A stretch of 64,000 nt of DNA from the NCBI GenBank assembly GCA_028023455.1, contig JAQFVV010006475.1:432001-496000 (forward strand), written 5' to 3'. Every line of letters starts with the position of its first letter. Position 1 is the stretch's first letter. This DNA is from Epiperipatus broadwayi (taxonomy: Eukaryota > Onychophora > Udeonychophora > Euonychophora > Peripatidae). Under the pieces are notes generated by a model, which had not been told where the DNA came from, made no database searches, and saw only the letters and a list, made by a program, of their open reading frames with translations. This document shows, in pieces, positions 12,985 through 24,922 of this stretch. Position numbers and translations under genes: made by a program.

Positions 12985-14059
12985 TGCACCTTGGTGATGA
13001 CTACATGCTATTGCCAGTTTTACCTCTTGTGTCTAGGCATTAATACTAAAGTACCTCTCCTAACTTTTTACATATTCTATAGGTGCTTCATTACAGCTCC
13101 CTGAAAAAATTCTGATTTTTAAAAATTGATTTACAATTTCAGATATCTGGTTGGTTATAGGGACTTTGTGAATAACTTGATGATTCTCTTTTTGACTTTC
13201 TTTTGGGATTGTTTCTGCCTTCCTTGTTTAGGCAATATATTGCTATTTTTTATTTCTATTTCTTTCATCTTGGTGGTCAATATATCCACCTTCTCCTGCA
13301 TGGATTCTTGGATTCTTATTATTTTTGTATCCATGGCCTCACATATCTGGATCATTTTGAGCCTTTTACTTCCTCCATCACTTTTTTCTTAATTTTTAAT
13401 ATTTTGTTAGTCATTTCTTTTATTAACTGGTTGAACTTTTCATTTTGGCTTTTGGTTATTTCTCTGGTTTGTTCTTTCAATTCTCTTTTGTCTTCTTCTC
13501 TTTGTTCTCTATGTTCTTTTTTATCTTCCTCTCTTTTCTTGTTGTCTTCTGTTCCTCTTTTTTCTTGTTGTCTTCTTTTCTCTGTTCTTTATATTCTTTT
13601 TTATCTTCCTCTCTTTTCTTGTTGTCTTCTCTATGTTCTTTTTTATCTTCCTCTCTTTTCTTGTTGTCTTCTTCTTTTTGTTCTCTGATATTTTTTATCT
13701 TCCTCTTTTTTCCTGTTTTCTCTCTGTTCCTCTCTTTTCTTGTTGTCTTCTTTCTGTAATCTATATTCTTTTTTATCTCCCTCTCTTTTCTTGTTGTCTT
13801 TTTCTCTCTGTTCTGTATGTTTTGTTTATCTTCCTCTCTTTCCTTATTGTCTTCTTCTCTCTGTTTTTTTATCTTCCTCTCTTTTCTTGCTGTCTTCTCT
13901 CTGTTCTCTCTGTTATTTGTTATTTTCTTTTATCATTTCCATTAACTGGGCTAACATAGATTTCTCCCCTGTTTTCTGTGATTGCTTTTGATCATCTGCT
14001 TTGACTTCTTGTTTATCTTTTTCCTCAGGAAGATTCTCTATACTTTCTGTATCCATCAT
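12985..14059 (-). pseudogene. Gag N-terminal coiled-coil region, decayed
   Basis: On the minus strand a start at 14059 opens MMDTESIENLPEEKDKQEV and runs into Lys/Glu-rich sequence, with an in-frame TAA near 13912. From about 13910 to 13500 the DNA is an irregular repeat that reads as REDNKKREEDKKEHRE-like segments, a long charged helix. It continues as IQICEAMDTKIIRIQESMQE and EKVDILTTKMKEIEIKNSN, again coiled-coil-like. The region leads into the capsid-like frames at 12984-12309. The complementary plus-strand frames rich in Ser/Leu/Phe/Cys (13203-13991) are shadows of this repeat. The function as gag N-terminus is inferred from position and from similar regions in the other two LTR elements. 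Confidence 0.65.
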
Positions 14060-14391
14060 CTTTTTTTTGTTTTTGATCTGGTTATCATCAATATTTTAAT
14101 TTTTTTAATTTGTACTTTATTTCAATTTTGATAAGCTTCTTTCTTCATCCAAACCATGATTTGGCTCCAAGTCTTTGTTATCCCTATTCATCATTTATGC
14201 TGTTCTTTTAAAATTTTAATTTACCACCATTTTTGTTCATTTCACATCACTCCATCATATGCACTGTTCACATCACAGAATCGTGATTTGCTTATGCCTT
14301 TTCCATTTCTTCTTTTGTTTATTACTTATTTTTAGCTCTTTTATGCCTATGGATAGGCTAGCTAGATCTGGCCTCACAGTATGGTGACAAG

Positions 14392-17300
14392 TGTAACCGG
14401 ACGACCATACAACCCTTTTACTAACTCAGTTGTAACAATTTCCTGATGAGCATATTGTAGGGAGAAACCATCAATTGGCTTTCCCCACCTATAACAATAT
14501 TTCCTGCTCATCAGAGGATGTAGCACCATAGAGACTGGAAACACCTAGAAATTTCTGTGTTTGGTTTCCCAAACAGCACCACTATAGTTCCATATCACTA
14601 CAACCTGACTTACCTAGATCTAGTTATGCCAGATATAGCTCAGGAGGTATGAAATTCTCATGAACGAGTGCATTGAATTATAAATGATGCAAAAAATGCA
14701 ACTGAACAACTAAAATTAATTTTAAGTAACAATCGTTTTTTTAACAATGATATTGATAAGTCCTTCCAATAAAGTTCATCATTTATTTCAAATGAAAGCT
14801 CATTTCAATTTCTCTTATGTGAAGAAGTCAAAAGGTCTTTTATCAAGTAGATGTCTACCATTACTGTATGAATATTTTTAACTATTTGTTCCATATCTGT
14901 ATATCCTTTTTATGTAGGTAAACAGGTAAGATGAGCAATTCCAGATTTGTGAAGCTTTTATAATTCAGTCAAGTATAGATGTGTATTTATATATATAAGT
15001 TTCATTGTTTTATTGAGATACAACCAATATGCATGTAAGCATTTGTGATTCATATAGCATTTCATTATTTGTAAATTTATCACAGGTAGGTAAACAGGTA
15101 ATATAAGCAATACCAGATTTGTGGACTATTTATAATCCAGTCAAGTATAGTTTATACACATAAGTTTCATTATTTTACTCAGACCCAATCAATATGTATG
15201 TAAGCATTTATAGTTCATATAGCATTTCAATATTTTTAAATTTATCACAGGTACGTAAACAGGTAATATAAGAAATTCCAGATTTGTGAAGTATTTATAA
15301 TCCCGTCAAGTATAGATGTGCATTTATACACATAAGTTTCATTATTTTACTCAGACAACAATCAATATGCATGTAAGCATTTATAATTCATATAGCATTT
15401 CAATATTTTTCAATTTATCATAGGTAGGTAAATAGGTAATATAAGCAATATTGAATTTGTGGACTATTTATAATCCAGTCAAGTATAGATGTGCATTTAT
15501 ACACATAAGTTTCATTATTTTACTCAGACACAATCAATATGCATGTAAGCATTTATAATTCATATAGCATTTCAATATTTCAATATCCATCACACGTTAG
15601 GTAAACAGGTAATATAAGCAATATTGGATTTGTGGACTATTTATAATTCAGTCAAGTATTGTTTATACACATAAGTTTCATTATTTTACTCAGACAACAA
15701 TCAATATGCATGTAAGCATTTATAGTTCATATAGCATTTCAATATTTTTAAATTTATCACAGGTACGTAAACAGGGAATATAAGAAATTCCAGATCTGTG
15801 AAGTATTTATAATCCCGTCAAGTATAGATGTGCATTTATACACATAAGTTTCATTATTTTACTCAGACAACAATCAATATGCATGTAAGCATTTATAATT
15901 CATATAGCATTTCAATATTTTTCAATTTATCATAGGTAGGTAAATAGGTAATATAAGCAATATCGAATTTGTGGACTATTTATAATCCAGTCAAGTATAG
16001 ATGTGCATTTATACACATAAGTTTCATTATTTTACTCAGACACAATCAATATGCATGTAAGCATTTATAATTCATATAGCATTTCAATATTTCAATATCC
16101 ATCACACGTTAGGTAAACAGGTAATATAAGCAATATTGGATTTGTGGACTATTTATAATCCAGTCAAGTATTGTTTATACACATAAGTTTCATTATTTTA
16201 CTCAGACAACAATCAATATGCATGTAAGCATTTATAGTTCATATAGCATTTCAATATTTTTAAATTTATCACAGGTACGTAAACAGGTAATATAAGAAAT
16301 TCCAGATTTGTGAAGTATTTATAATCCCGTCAAGTATAGATGTGCATTTATACACATAAGTTTCATTATTTTACTCAGACAACAATCAATATGCATGTAA
16401 GCATTTATAATTCATATAGCATTTCAATATTTTTCAATTTATCATAGGTAGGTAAATAGGTAATATAAGCATTATCGAATTTGTGGACTATTTATAATCC
16501 AGTCAAGTATAGATGTGCATTTATACACATAAGTTTCATTATTTTACTCAGACACAATCAATATGCATGTAAGCATTTATAATTCATATAGCATTTCAAT
16601 ATTTCAATATCCATCACACGTTAGGTAAACAGGTAATATAAGCAATATTGGATTTGTGGACTATTTATAATCCAGTCAAGTATTGTTTATACACATAAGT
16701 TTCATTATTTTACTCAGACAACAATCAATATGCATGTAAGCATTTATAATTCATATAGCATTTCAATATTTTTCAATATATCATAGGTAGGTAAATAGGT
16801 AATATAAGCAATATCGAATTTGTGGACTATTTATAATCCAGTCAAGTATAGATGTGCATTTATACACATAAGTTTCATTATTTTACTCAGACACAATCAA
16901 TATGCATGTAAGCATTTATAATTCATTTAATTATTCTAGCATAAATATTTGTAATTTTGTCTGCCACAGACATATATTTTTACATATAGGTTTATCAGCA
17001 GTTTCATTTATAATCTTAATTTAATTATTCTGATATATAGTTCAGATATTTATTTTTCAGTCAACATAGACATATAAGTTTGAAATCAGCATTTCCGTGT
17101 TGGTAGAGAACTTATGATTTGGAATATAGAACACAATTAATGTTTTCATTTTTATTATAAACTTTATTATAGAATTAATAATTGAATTATTATTATTTTT
17201 AATGCTTACTTTTTAAAAACTCAGGTTTTCATTTACTGTTGTTTTTTTTTCAATAACGATGGGGCTTGATGAACGGCATTGTAGACTGATACTGGAGCTT

Positions 17301-18025
17301 ACTTCAAGATTGTGGATAGAGAGAAAAAGCAGGCTAACCGCCCATGTTAAATTGTTTCTTCATGGATAAGTTTGATTTTTCTCTCTTGCTTTACTTAATA
17401 AAACTGATAAAAAACAAACACTCTCTGATAATCTGAATTTTCCAGCCTATTTATACTTTCTCTGCTTGATTTTCTCACTTTTTTTATCTAATACAAGTGG
17501 TAAAAAAACTATTCTCTTATAATACGAATTTTCCAGTCTATTTATAGTCTCTGCCCCTCAGAATGGATTCACTCTTTATGACCCTTGCTTCAATTGGTGT
17601 TGGTGTGTGTTTTCGTCCATGTTCGTGCCATTTCCCCCAGTTCATTGGCTATTCTTTTTGGCAGTAGAAGTCCGTTTTCAATTATCTGGCTAGGTGTTTT
17701 CGAATTCAAATTAATTTTAAATTTCATTGCCTGGAGCATTGACTTAACACCTAAGTTATTTTGCCTTACAAATTATTTTTCTGAAATACAAAATAAGCTT
17801 ATCTTTTTCTAATGTTTAAATATATTTTTTTCTTTTTTACTTTATTGATTTTATTTTTGGATTGATGAATTTTAATAAAGAAAGATTTATACTTTTTTTT
17901 TTTGAAGATTTAAACGTATTTGTTTTCTTTTTTTTTCTTTTTAATTTGATCAAATCATGCTAGTCTATTTAATTGGGGGGGGGGGTGTCTTCTGAATATA
18001 GATGTGGAACAATATATCTGTTTCA
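14392..18025 (-). repeat. Right LTR (5' LTR), 3.6 kb
   Basis: Starts TGTAACCGG and ends CTGTTTCA at 18025; counterpart of 9192-11609. It contains the same terminal hairpin-forming pair, the expanded tandem array at 14914-16930 and the same 1-kb tail. As the 5' LTR of a minus-strand element it would hold the promoter, but I could not identify TATA or start signals with confidence in such AT-rich DNA. Confidence 0.85.
14914..16930. repeat. Tandem array in right LTR, 12 units with 512-bp higher-order repeat
   Basis: Units start near 14914, 15086, 15251, 15424, 15596, 15763, 15936, 16108, 16275, 16448, 16620 and 16787. From 15251 three unit types alternate: A (GTACGTAAACAGG... AAGAAATTCCAG), B (GTAGGTAAATAGG... 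AATTTGTGGACT) and C (GTTAGGTAAACAGG, lacking the ATAGATGTGCAT segment). The order is A-B-C, A-B-C, A-B-C, B, with A starts exactly 512 bp apart (15251, 15763, 16275). Near identity of equivalent units shows recent expansion by unequal exchange or replication slippage. It is non-coding. Confidence 0.9.
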
Positions 18026-19352
18026 ATGTATATTGTGACCTTCCATATTGGCACCATGAAGGAATGTGGGAAGTTCACATTATGCCAATAGTGGTCAGGG
18101 ATACTAATAAAAAAAAGAGTTGTGACATAACTTAATGTATAATTTGGTTGAAAAGTTCTTAGGATGTTAGCTGGAGTGAACCAATCATTAAATTTTTTTA
18201 TGTATGCTTAATAGTTGGAGAGGGGAATGGATTGTATCAGGAGTTATTGGTATGAAATCTAAACTAGTGGGAATGAGTATTGTTTGTCTGTAAAGCCCTG
18301 ATGAGTGCTTATTCATTAATTTTCTAATCTATTGTTTATTGCCATTCCAAGATCTAACTTGTATATGTGGGTGCAGGTCCAGTCACATCATTTTACACTT
18401 CATTCATATTTCTAATTATCAGAATATCCATCTTGCAATAACATTATTTATTTTGCCATAGATATTGCTAATAACTCAGTCATTAGTAGACCTTTGGATT
18501 AATGGACAGACAGATGAACACACACACAGCATCAGCTAATATGACTTTTTTATTAGTTATTTATTGCATAAAATCTTTCATTTGAAAACGTAAAAGTTAT
18601 TTATTTCATTTATTATTAGGAAGTATTTGTAATTTAATATTTTCTTTTTTTCAATACTCTATTCCTAACATTTTTTTTTACAAATAATAAATTCTTGCAT
18701 ATTGTTGGTCTCATTATAACTGTAAAAAAAGAGACGTGGCTAAGTAGACTGAGGACTTCAGAAAAAGTTTTAGAAAAGGTGAAATTTTTTTCTTCCTAAA
18801 AGAAAAAGAAAAAAATAGTAAAAATAAAGTAGAGATAATCTATGTAATAAAACAAGTGATCCTAATATTTTCATTAAATTCTCTACTATTCCTTTTACTA
18901 AGTAAACTTCTTTCATACTACTTAATCATAAATGCCAATGTGTAATTGTGAAGGACACATGATAGGATTGTTCAATATGTAAGGCTAAACTTTTAAAGGT
19001 ACCCCAGCTCTAGCTTCTATCAACTAACAGTTTGAATTTACTTTTATTCAAAATGCATGGACATTATATAAAAAAAATTGCTAATACAATTTTGCTATAA
19101 CCTACTTATAATGACTAGTGTGATACTGGAAGTACGTAAATTAACAATACTGATAATAATTGGAAAAGTTATGCTGAACTGTTTAATGAATATATTTTAT
19201 TGACTCTCATTTAATAAGTTTTCTATTTTTATTGTGTAAAATAAGGCTGAAACAGATAAATTATTTATTATAATACTTTACATTATTAGAATAGCTATGT
19301 ATAAACAGATAAATTTTTTATTATAATACTTTACATTATTATTATTTTTTTT
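18026..19352. other. Unassigned AT-rich DNA
   Basis: I see no gene. Near 19245-19345 a segment of about 62 bp (CAGATAAATT...TTACATTATTA) is duplicated just before the SINE. Confidence 0.5.
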
Positions 19353-19446
19353 AAGTGTCATAGCATCGGCCGGGACGCGAACCCGCAACCCGGGCAATTG
19401 CCTGCAAGTGCAAGGCAGTCGCGCTGACCTCTTGACCACCAATGCA
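19353..19446 (-). mobile_element. tRNA-derived SINE, copy 1
   Basis: On the minus strand this GC-rich island reads TGGTGGTCAAGAGGTCAGCG (box A-like), then CTGCCTTGCA..GCAGG.. (anticodon-arm-like), then GGGTTGCGGGTTCGCGTCCC (box B-like, GGTTCGCGTCC) and ends GATGCTATGACACTT before a T/A-rich tail. Three other copies exist (29292, 33715, 62317). Flanks carry similar ACATTATTA words, consistent with a target duplication. The A and B boxes are internal RNA polymerase III promoter elements. It is not called a functional tRNA gene, because the copies are dispersed, mutually diverged and share the non-tRNA ATGACACTT tail. Confidence 0.85.
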
Positions 19447-22400
19447 TTATTACATTATTAGAATAGCTGTGTATTCCAAATTACCTTACCATTTACACCT
19501 ATAAATGAGTGATAGAATGTGTGACTTAATGATATTTGATAATTATTTATCAGAAATGTGTATAAGCATGGATGACCAAATATCCCTGAGCTTAATTGTT
19601 ATTAAATTTTATTAAATGCTGGAAATTTTAGACGGAACAAAGTTGAAAATAGAGTGAATCATAAACATTTATTTGGATGGTCTTGCTGAGCTTTGGAGAT
19701 TTTATGACAAATAAATTGATTCAAATATGTGCAAAAGCTGCTTGTAATGTCCATTAGGAAACCCTAACAACATTGGAGATTATTGCTGTTTTGCCAAATT
19801 CATGTTTATTCTGCAGGTGTAATGTTTATATGTTTTAATGTTTGTTTATCCATCATTACCATCGTAGGTAAGCTACGTGTATGTTTCTACTCTTAAAATT
19901 TTGAGTGTGAACTAAAAAAAGAAAAGGGGAACTTTTATTTTAATGATAGAAAGCTTGACATGCATTTCTTTCCATTGCATATGATAGATAGGTAGATTTT
20001 CTTTTATGTTTAGTTTGATATTAACTTGATTTATTATTATATATTTATGTGCCTAATCTCCTCTAGAATGTCTCGGAGATTTTGGTATAAATTATACCAA
20101 ATCGGTAATATTTTCTTTTGTTGTATCATGTAAAAATGTTATATTCCTGTGCTCATATTATTGGTGCAAATTGAATGCTTTATCATTATTCATTAGTTGG
20201 TAATGATAAATAGATACATGGAAATATTTATGCCAATATTGCCAAATGGGCAGACTTACTTGATAGTATTTATGTTAATTTGAAATTTGATGTTCATAAT
20301 TTTTCATAGGTATTAGATTCATTTTGAATTTAATTAATGCTAATATAACATTTTATTGCCAGATGTGATTTCTAAAATATTCTATATATGATCATATGTT
20401 CGTGTGTGTGTTTGCTATCATAAGCTATTTTATAAGAGTTAGATTTATGCTTATTTGTTTTTCCATTGGTTTCCACTGATCCTATGTGTTAAAGAAAGTG
20501 AAAATTTGAGAGTTTATCTACTTATGGATTTGCCCTATATGAAATGCGTTAAATACCTTTTGAGTGAAGAGGCGATTGAAGGGATAATCATGCTATTCGG
20601 ATTGAGTAATGCTCCCTTTAATTACTTACCTATTGAGCTATGGGTGGTGGTATATTTTCTTATTTGATAGTATATGATGTGATAATTATATTCCTTAAAG
20701 TAAAGTGATAGATGTTCTGTTTATTTATGATTAATTGGCTGAGTTCTGCACCAAACGTGTCAGAAAAGTAGGTAGCTATTATATTAATGAATTAAGTTGA
20801 TGTTTGTGTCTTGTTAACCCTCACGCATCCATATGTCAATGTTCATTTGTTAGTATTTTGCTCTCCCTCTTCATTCCACGTAATTATCGTCATGTAATAT
20901 ATGTTAGTTATTTCAGATAGATGTTTTAGTGTTTTTATTATATACTTGAAGTTGGATTAATAATTTAATGATTGGCCCATTGTACCATCCGTATCGTGAA
21001 GTTTATTTATTCTGCAAGTAAACTGATGGAAAATATAATCAATAAATGTGTTGTGATTGTGAATTTTTAAATGTGCATACACTCGGGATATGATAAACCT
21101 AAAGACATGGAGGGAGACCATCGCTGGAATTGTAAGTTTTAAGTAGCTTGTCAAATCATATCACCCACATTATCATTATTTCATTTATTATTATTATTGG
21201 CAATTAACCCTCCCAGTATGAATGTAATATTAGATTACAAAATTTTATTTTATTTAATGCTAATTTTAATAAAATTATTACTTAATTTAATATAGTAAAT
21301 ATAAATTTATAGACATACGGAAATAATTCCAATGGCATTAGTTGATTATTTGATAACATTTTTTCTTAGTTCATTGAGAGCACAGAATGAAAATAGATGA
21401 TATAAACATTGGTACGTAAATATATAATTATTTTGTATTGTTAATAATTTAATAAATAGAGTTATAAATAATATTGAAATAACAGATAAGAGGAAGAGCC
21501 TCCAAATATTAATTGTATAGGATTTAGGTAATTTAAATGTTATTTAGTCAAGATTGTAGCCAATATGAAATTAATGTTAAATCATCATCGATGTGTTTAT
21601 AAAAGAATGTGTCTTGTAATAAATGTTTGTTGAAATAAGATTCCCTCTGAATTATTTTGCCATGTACACTCGGTTGACCATTTCCACACACATATGTTCA
21701 ACAAATATAATTATAATACTTGTCAGTTTAATATTATATGCAACCTATCTAGATAACACTGAATTAATTGATACAAACATTGTATAATGCCAAGATATAG
21801 ATTTTACTTTGTTTAAAATAGACAATGATGTGATAAAAATGCACCCGATCTCTATCATTGTCTATTTCATTGTAAGAATTGTCAGTTTCACAATAGTTCA
21901 TTACTTAATTATCATTTTATAATAGGATTGACTTATTGTTCATATAATAGAGCCCTGAGATTATTTCATCATTTAAATAAACATTGGTATAGCTGTGCAA
22001 TCTAAATCAAATCTTTGTAGATTAATTATTGTTACAGTGATCCCCAAACATATTAGATGAGTGGCATGATTGGTCTGGCATATACTTGGATGGTGGGAGA
22101 ATTGAACATATTATGATTGTTGATTTAATACACGAATTGCTTTCTTTTGATAAGTTAAGTAAATACTTATAATATAACTAAATAAACATTATATAATTAT
22201 TGTTTATAAATGCTTCACTCACCCCATTTGCATTCTAGATGACAACGAGACCCTATAACCCCCAACTGAGCTAAGCTATAGATTAATACAATAATAAGAG
22301 TTTTATTCATAATTAGAGACGCAACCTAAATTATAAATTTTATTCTATCTTGTATAGAATTGGTGCCTGGGCATTTATATGTGTATAAGGCGATATAGGT

Positions 22401-23199
22401 GTAGATTGAATTGAAGTGGTTACAATATATATATATATATGTGTGTGTGTGTGATTAATGAAACTCATTAGTGTGAATCTGGAATATATTGAATGAGGTT
22501 TAAGCTACCATGTATTGTTGATTCCCTAATTAATTCATATTACCATGACATATTAACCGCACCACCATATATGAGCAACTGCACAAAACTACTTTTGTTT
22601 TATATATGGAGTAATTGCACTAACTAACTTTATGTAATAACAAAACGATTTTATGTATTTATGTAAATCCAATGATTTATTGATTTAATCCATAAAGTGC
22701 TTGACTGCAAATTAAACCATAATCAAATTTGTAACTCCCATTGTACAGACATTCTATCCACCTATTTTATTTATTACCATATTTAATTATTTAATAAATT
22801 TATATTATATCATTTCTCTGTATTCTCACATTTGTCATTCATTGCCCAAGTCTCTAGTATTAACTGTTTGATTATGTTAAGTTATTTCAAATTGAATGTA
22901 GTATTATTAATTAAACTCCCTTTGTTTAATATTGCCTTGAACAACATTATGGATCTGATTATTAATATATTAAGCAATAGTTTGTACCGCTTTTTAAATA
23001 TTATAGTGTGTAATCATTATTGGCTAATTATTTGAATATTATTGATTATCAAGTCTCTTTGCTCACCCTGTTTTCATTGCCAGGTCTGGAGTGAATGAAA
23101 GCTTGCTAGTATTCTCAAAAGTGTTGTCCATATAGTCAGAGACCCTGGAGTACAGGCAAATAACTTAGCATTTAGTATTGTTCCAGACCTGTGTATCTC
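19447..23199. other. Unassigned AT-rich DNA
   Basis: No gene or mobile element is recognised. The 70-codon frame at 20455-20667 and the 67-codon frame at 22832-23035 have no motif I recognise. There is a short (AT)n(GT)n microsatellite at 22426-22454. Confidence 0.5.
22426..22454. repeat. (AT)n(GT)n microsatellite
   Basis: An ATATAT run passes directly into a GTGTGTGT run. Confidence 0.9.
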
Positions 23200-23205
23200 C
23201 ACATG

Positions 23206-24922
23206 CTAGATTTCTATAGTTTTCTTGGATTCTAGGTCTTGTTGAATGAACACATGATTTTGACTGGTACAGTAATAAACTATTTTTGTTATAATGAGTT
23301 GATTAATTAGCTGTAGTTTTGCATATAGTGACAGATATGTCTTGGATAAAGTGTCTATTTTTCTTTTGACTTCTTTAAGCTTATTTTGAATATGACATAT
23401 TCTCGTGTTTCCCATATGAAATGGGAACCCAAGGAAAGGGGTGGGCTTTGCGGTGTAGTTTGATGCTCAACACTTGCCAGTGAATAGTGTCCAAGCTGTG
23501 GTTTTTTCTGGATTAAACCTTAATTTGTTTCTGCAAATACTCTTGCAGTATCTTTTACAGCTGTGGGGTTTGTTTTTTGGATGTCAGGAAGATGGTAATG
23601 TCATCCATATATGCAAGGTAAGCAATTCCACCAAAAATGTGATGTATTCTGGTAATGGGGGGGGGGGTTGATGTATAATATAAACAACAATGAGCTAAGA
23701 GGGGATCCTTGAGATATTGACTTGAGTTGGGGTGAATGATGGGGAGTTTTTTTCTATTTAGTGTTACATGAATCTCTCTATTTAAAAGTAGGTTGGATAT
23801 TATGTATAAGTGTGTTCTAGGGATTTGAGTGTTTTTAAGCATTTCTAGGAGTGTAGGTATGTTTACTAAATCAAAGGCAGCCTCAATATCAAGCTGTACT
23901 AATATGGGAGCTTTTTTTCCACTGTTTGTCTGTTGTCAGAATTGCTTTGAATAACAAGGCTGCATACTGTGCTTCAGAGATGAATGGCAATATGTATTGT
24001 TCAATTTACATCTTTAATGATTTTTTGAATGATCTTGATCAGCAACGGTCCCATAGATATTGGTCTAAGATCAGTAGTGGATAGAGTGCTATGCCAAATA
24101 GTTAAAAAACTTAAATATTTTACTATAAATTTGCTTAGATGTTTTAATATAAATAGTGGAATTCCAGGACTTCCTGGGTGACAAGCATCTGGAATATTGT
24201 TGAGTTTTGCTATGAAAAGATCTGCAGTGAATGGGGTTTCAGTCTCAGGCAGGCCAAACATATCATGTTTTATTGTAGATGATTCTTGTGCTTGTAATTT
24301 TTTTCTGAAAAATTCAAATATTGGCATGATCATATTTTGGCCTGCATATGTTGCATTATCTGTATGTATCACCATTGGCACTTTTATATTCAGCTTGTTT
24401 CTATGCACCCACCTTATGTAATCTCTGGTACAAGTATAAAGTTTGAGAAGACATGTTTTCCTTTTTTTATTTTTAAATAGCTTTTGGGTGCATCACAAGC
24501 ATTATTGAATGCATGCGTAAGTTTAAAAATGTACTGTTGTGTGTAGTATGATGGGTTGATCCTGATTATTCTCCTTTGTAACTGGCCTGCTAAAGATAAA
24601 AGTTTCAATGGTGTAGGTTGCTTCATGACTATATGGTTGATGTTGTTAAAAGACATTATACCGATAAATGCAAGATATTGTTGTACTGGGTCAAGGTTCA
24701 TATCTTTGATTTTATTTAGCATTATATGTATCTCAGACAAAATGAATTCACTGGTTGCTATTGGGAGTAGAACTTTTATTGTTCTTGTGAGCAGATGTGT
24801 TGATGTTTGGATCTGATCATGATTGTAATTATTTGAACTGAATGATCTGAGAAGACTGTGGGTGTTAGTTTTATTGTGATTGGGGAGTTGGAGTATTGGG
24901 GAATAAAAGCTAAGATCGATTA
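23206..24922 (-). pseudogene. LINE copy b: linker and reverse transcriptase, decayed
   Basis: This is a frameshifted ORF2 remnant of the same LINE family as 37041-43308. In coding order: 24929-24414 is the linker after the endonuclease; 24408-24001 has RT motifs including GSPGIPLFILKHLSKF and DLRPISMGPLLIKIIQ (compare GIPNFLLKHLSQF and SIRPISMTQLLIKII in the better copy); 23842-23555 has LLNREIHVTL and the catalytic box as YMDD; 23415-23206 has KTYLSLYAKLQLINQLIITK (compare RVYLSLYGKVSLLNMIIMPK). The endonuclease part lies at 27591-28090, separated by the insertion of element X. Each segment is in a different frame, so no product is possible. The C-terminal zinc region was not found. Confidence 0.85.

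Larger units (their letters stand above)
9192..18025 (-). mobile_element. Gag-only LTR retrotransposon with giant repeat-bearing LTRs
   Basis: Two long direct repeats (9192-11609 and 14392-18025) flank a 2.8-kb internal region with a decayed gag on the minus strand. Both LTRs start alike (right copy TGTAACCGG, left copy mutated to TATAACCGT) and end alike at CTGTTTCA, giving the TG...CA ends expected of LTRs. No protease, reverse transcriptase or integrase is seen between gag and the left LTR (11610-12300), so this is a non-autonomous, LARD-like derivative. The minus orientation comes from gag; the right LTR is then the 5' LTR. The purine-leaning GGTGGATGGTAA directly before the left LTR (minus sense) could be a polypurine tract. 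I found no convincing primer-binding site or target duplication. The gag is of the coiled-coil type also seen at 35600-37027 and 56937-57990. Confidence 0.85.

Noticed and set aside
13203-13991. Long plus-strand frames rich in Ser, Leu, Phe and Cys
   Set aside because: They are complements of the repeated Lys/Glu coiled-coil region of gag on the minus strand and repeat with its period. Shadows.
14914-16930. Array unit length close to the 171 bp of primate alpha satellite, and possible CRISPR-like regularity
   Set aside because: No sequence likeness to alpha satellite that I can see, and units are contiguous with no spacers. Length match is coincidence; the array is inside an LTR of a eukaryotic element.
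19353-19446. Functional tRNA gene
   Set aside because: All four tRNA-like copies share a non-tRNA tail and are mutated differently. At least one has a target duplication. They are SINEs.
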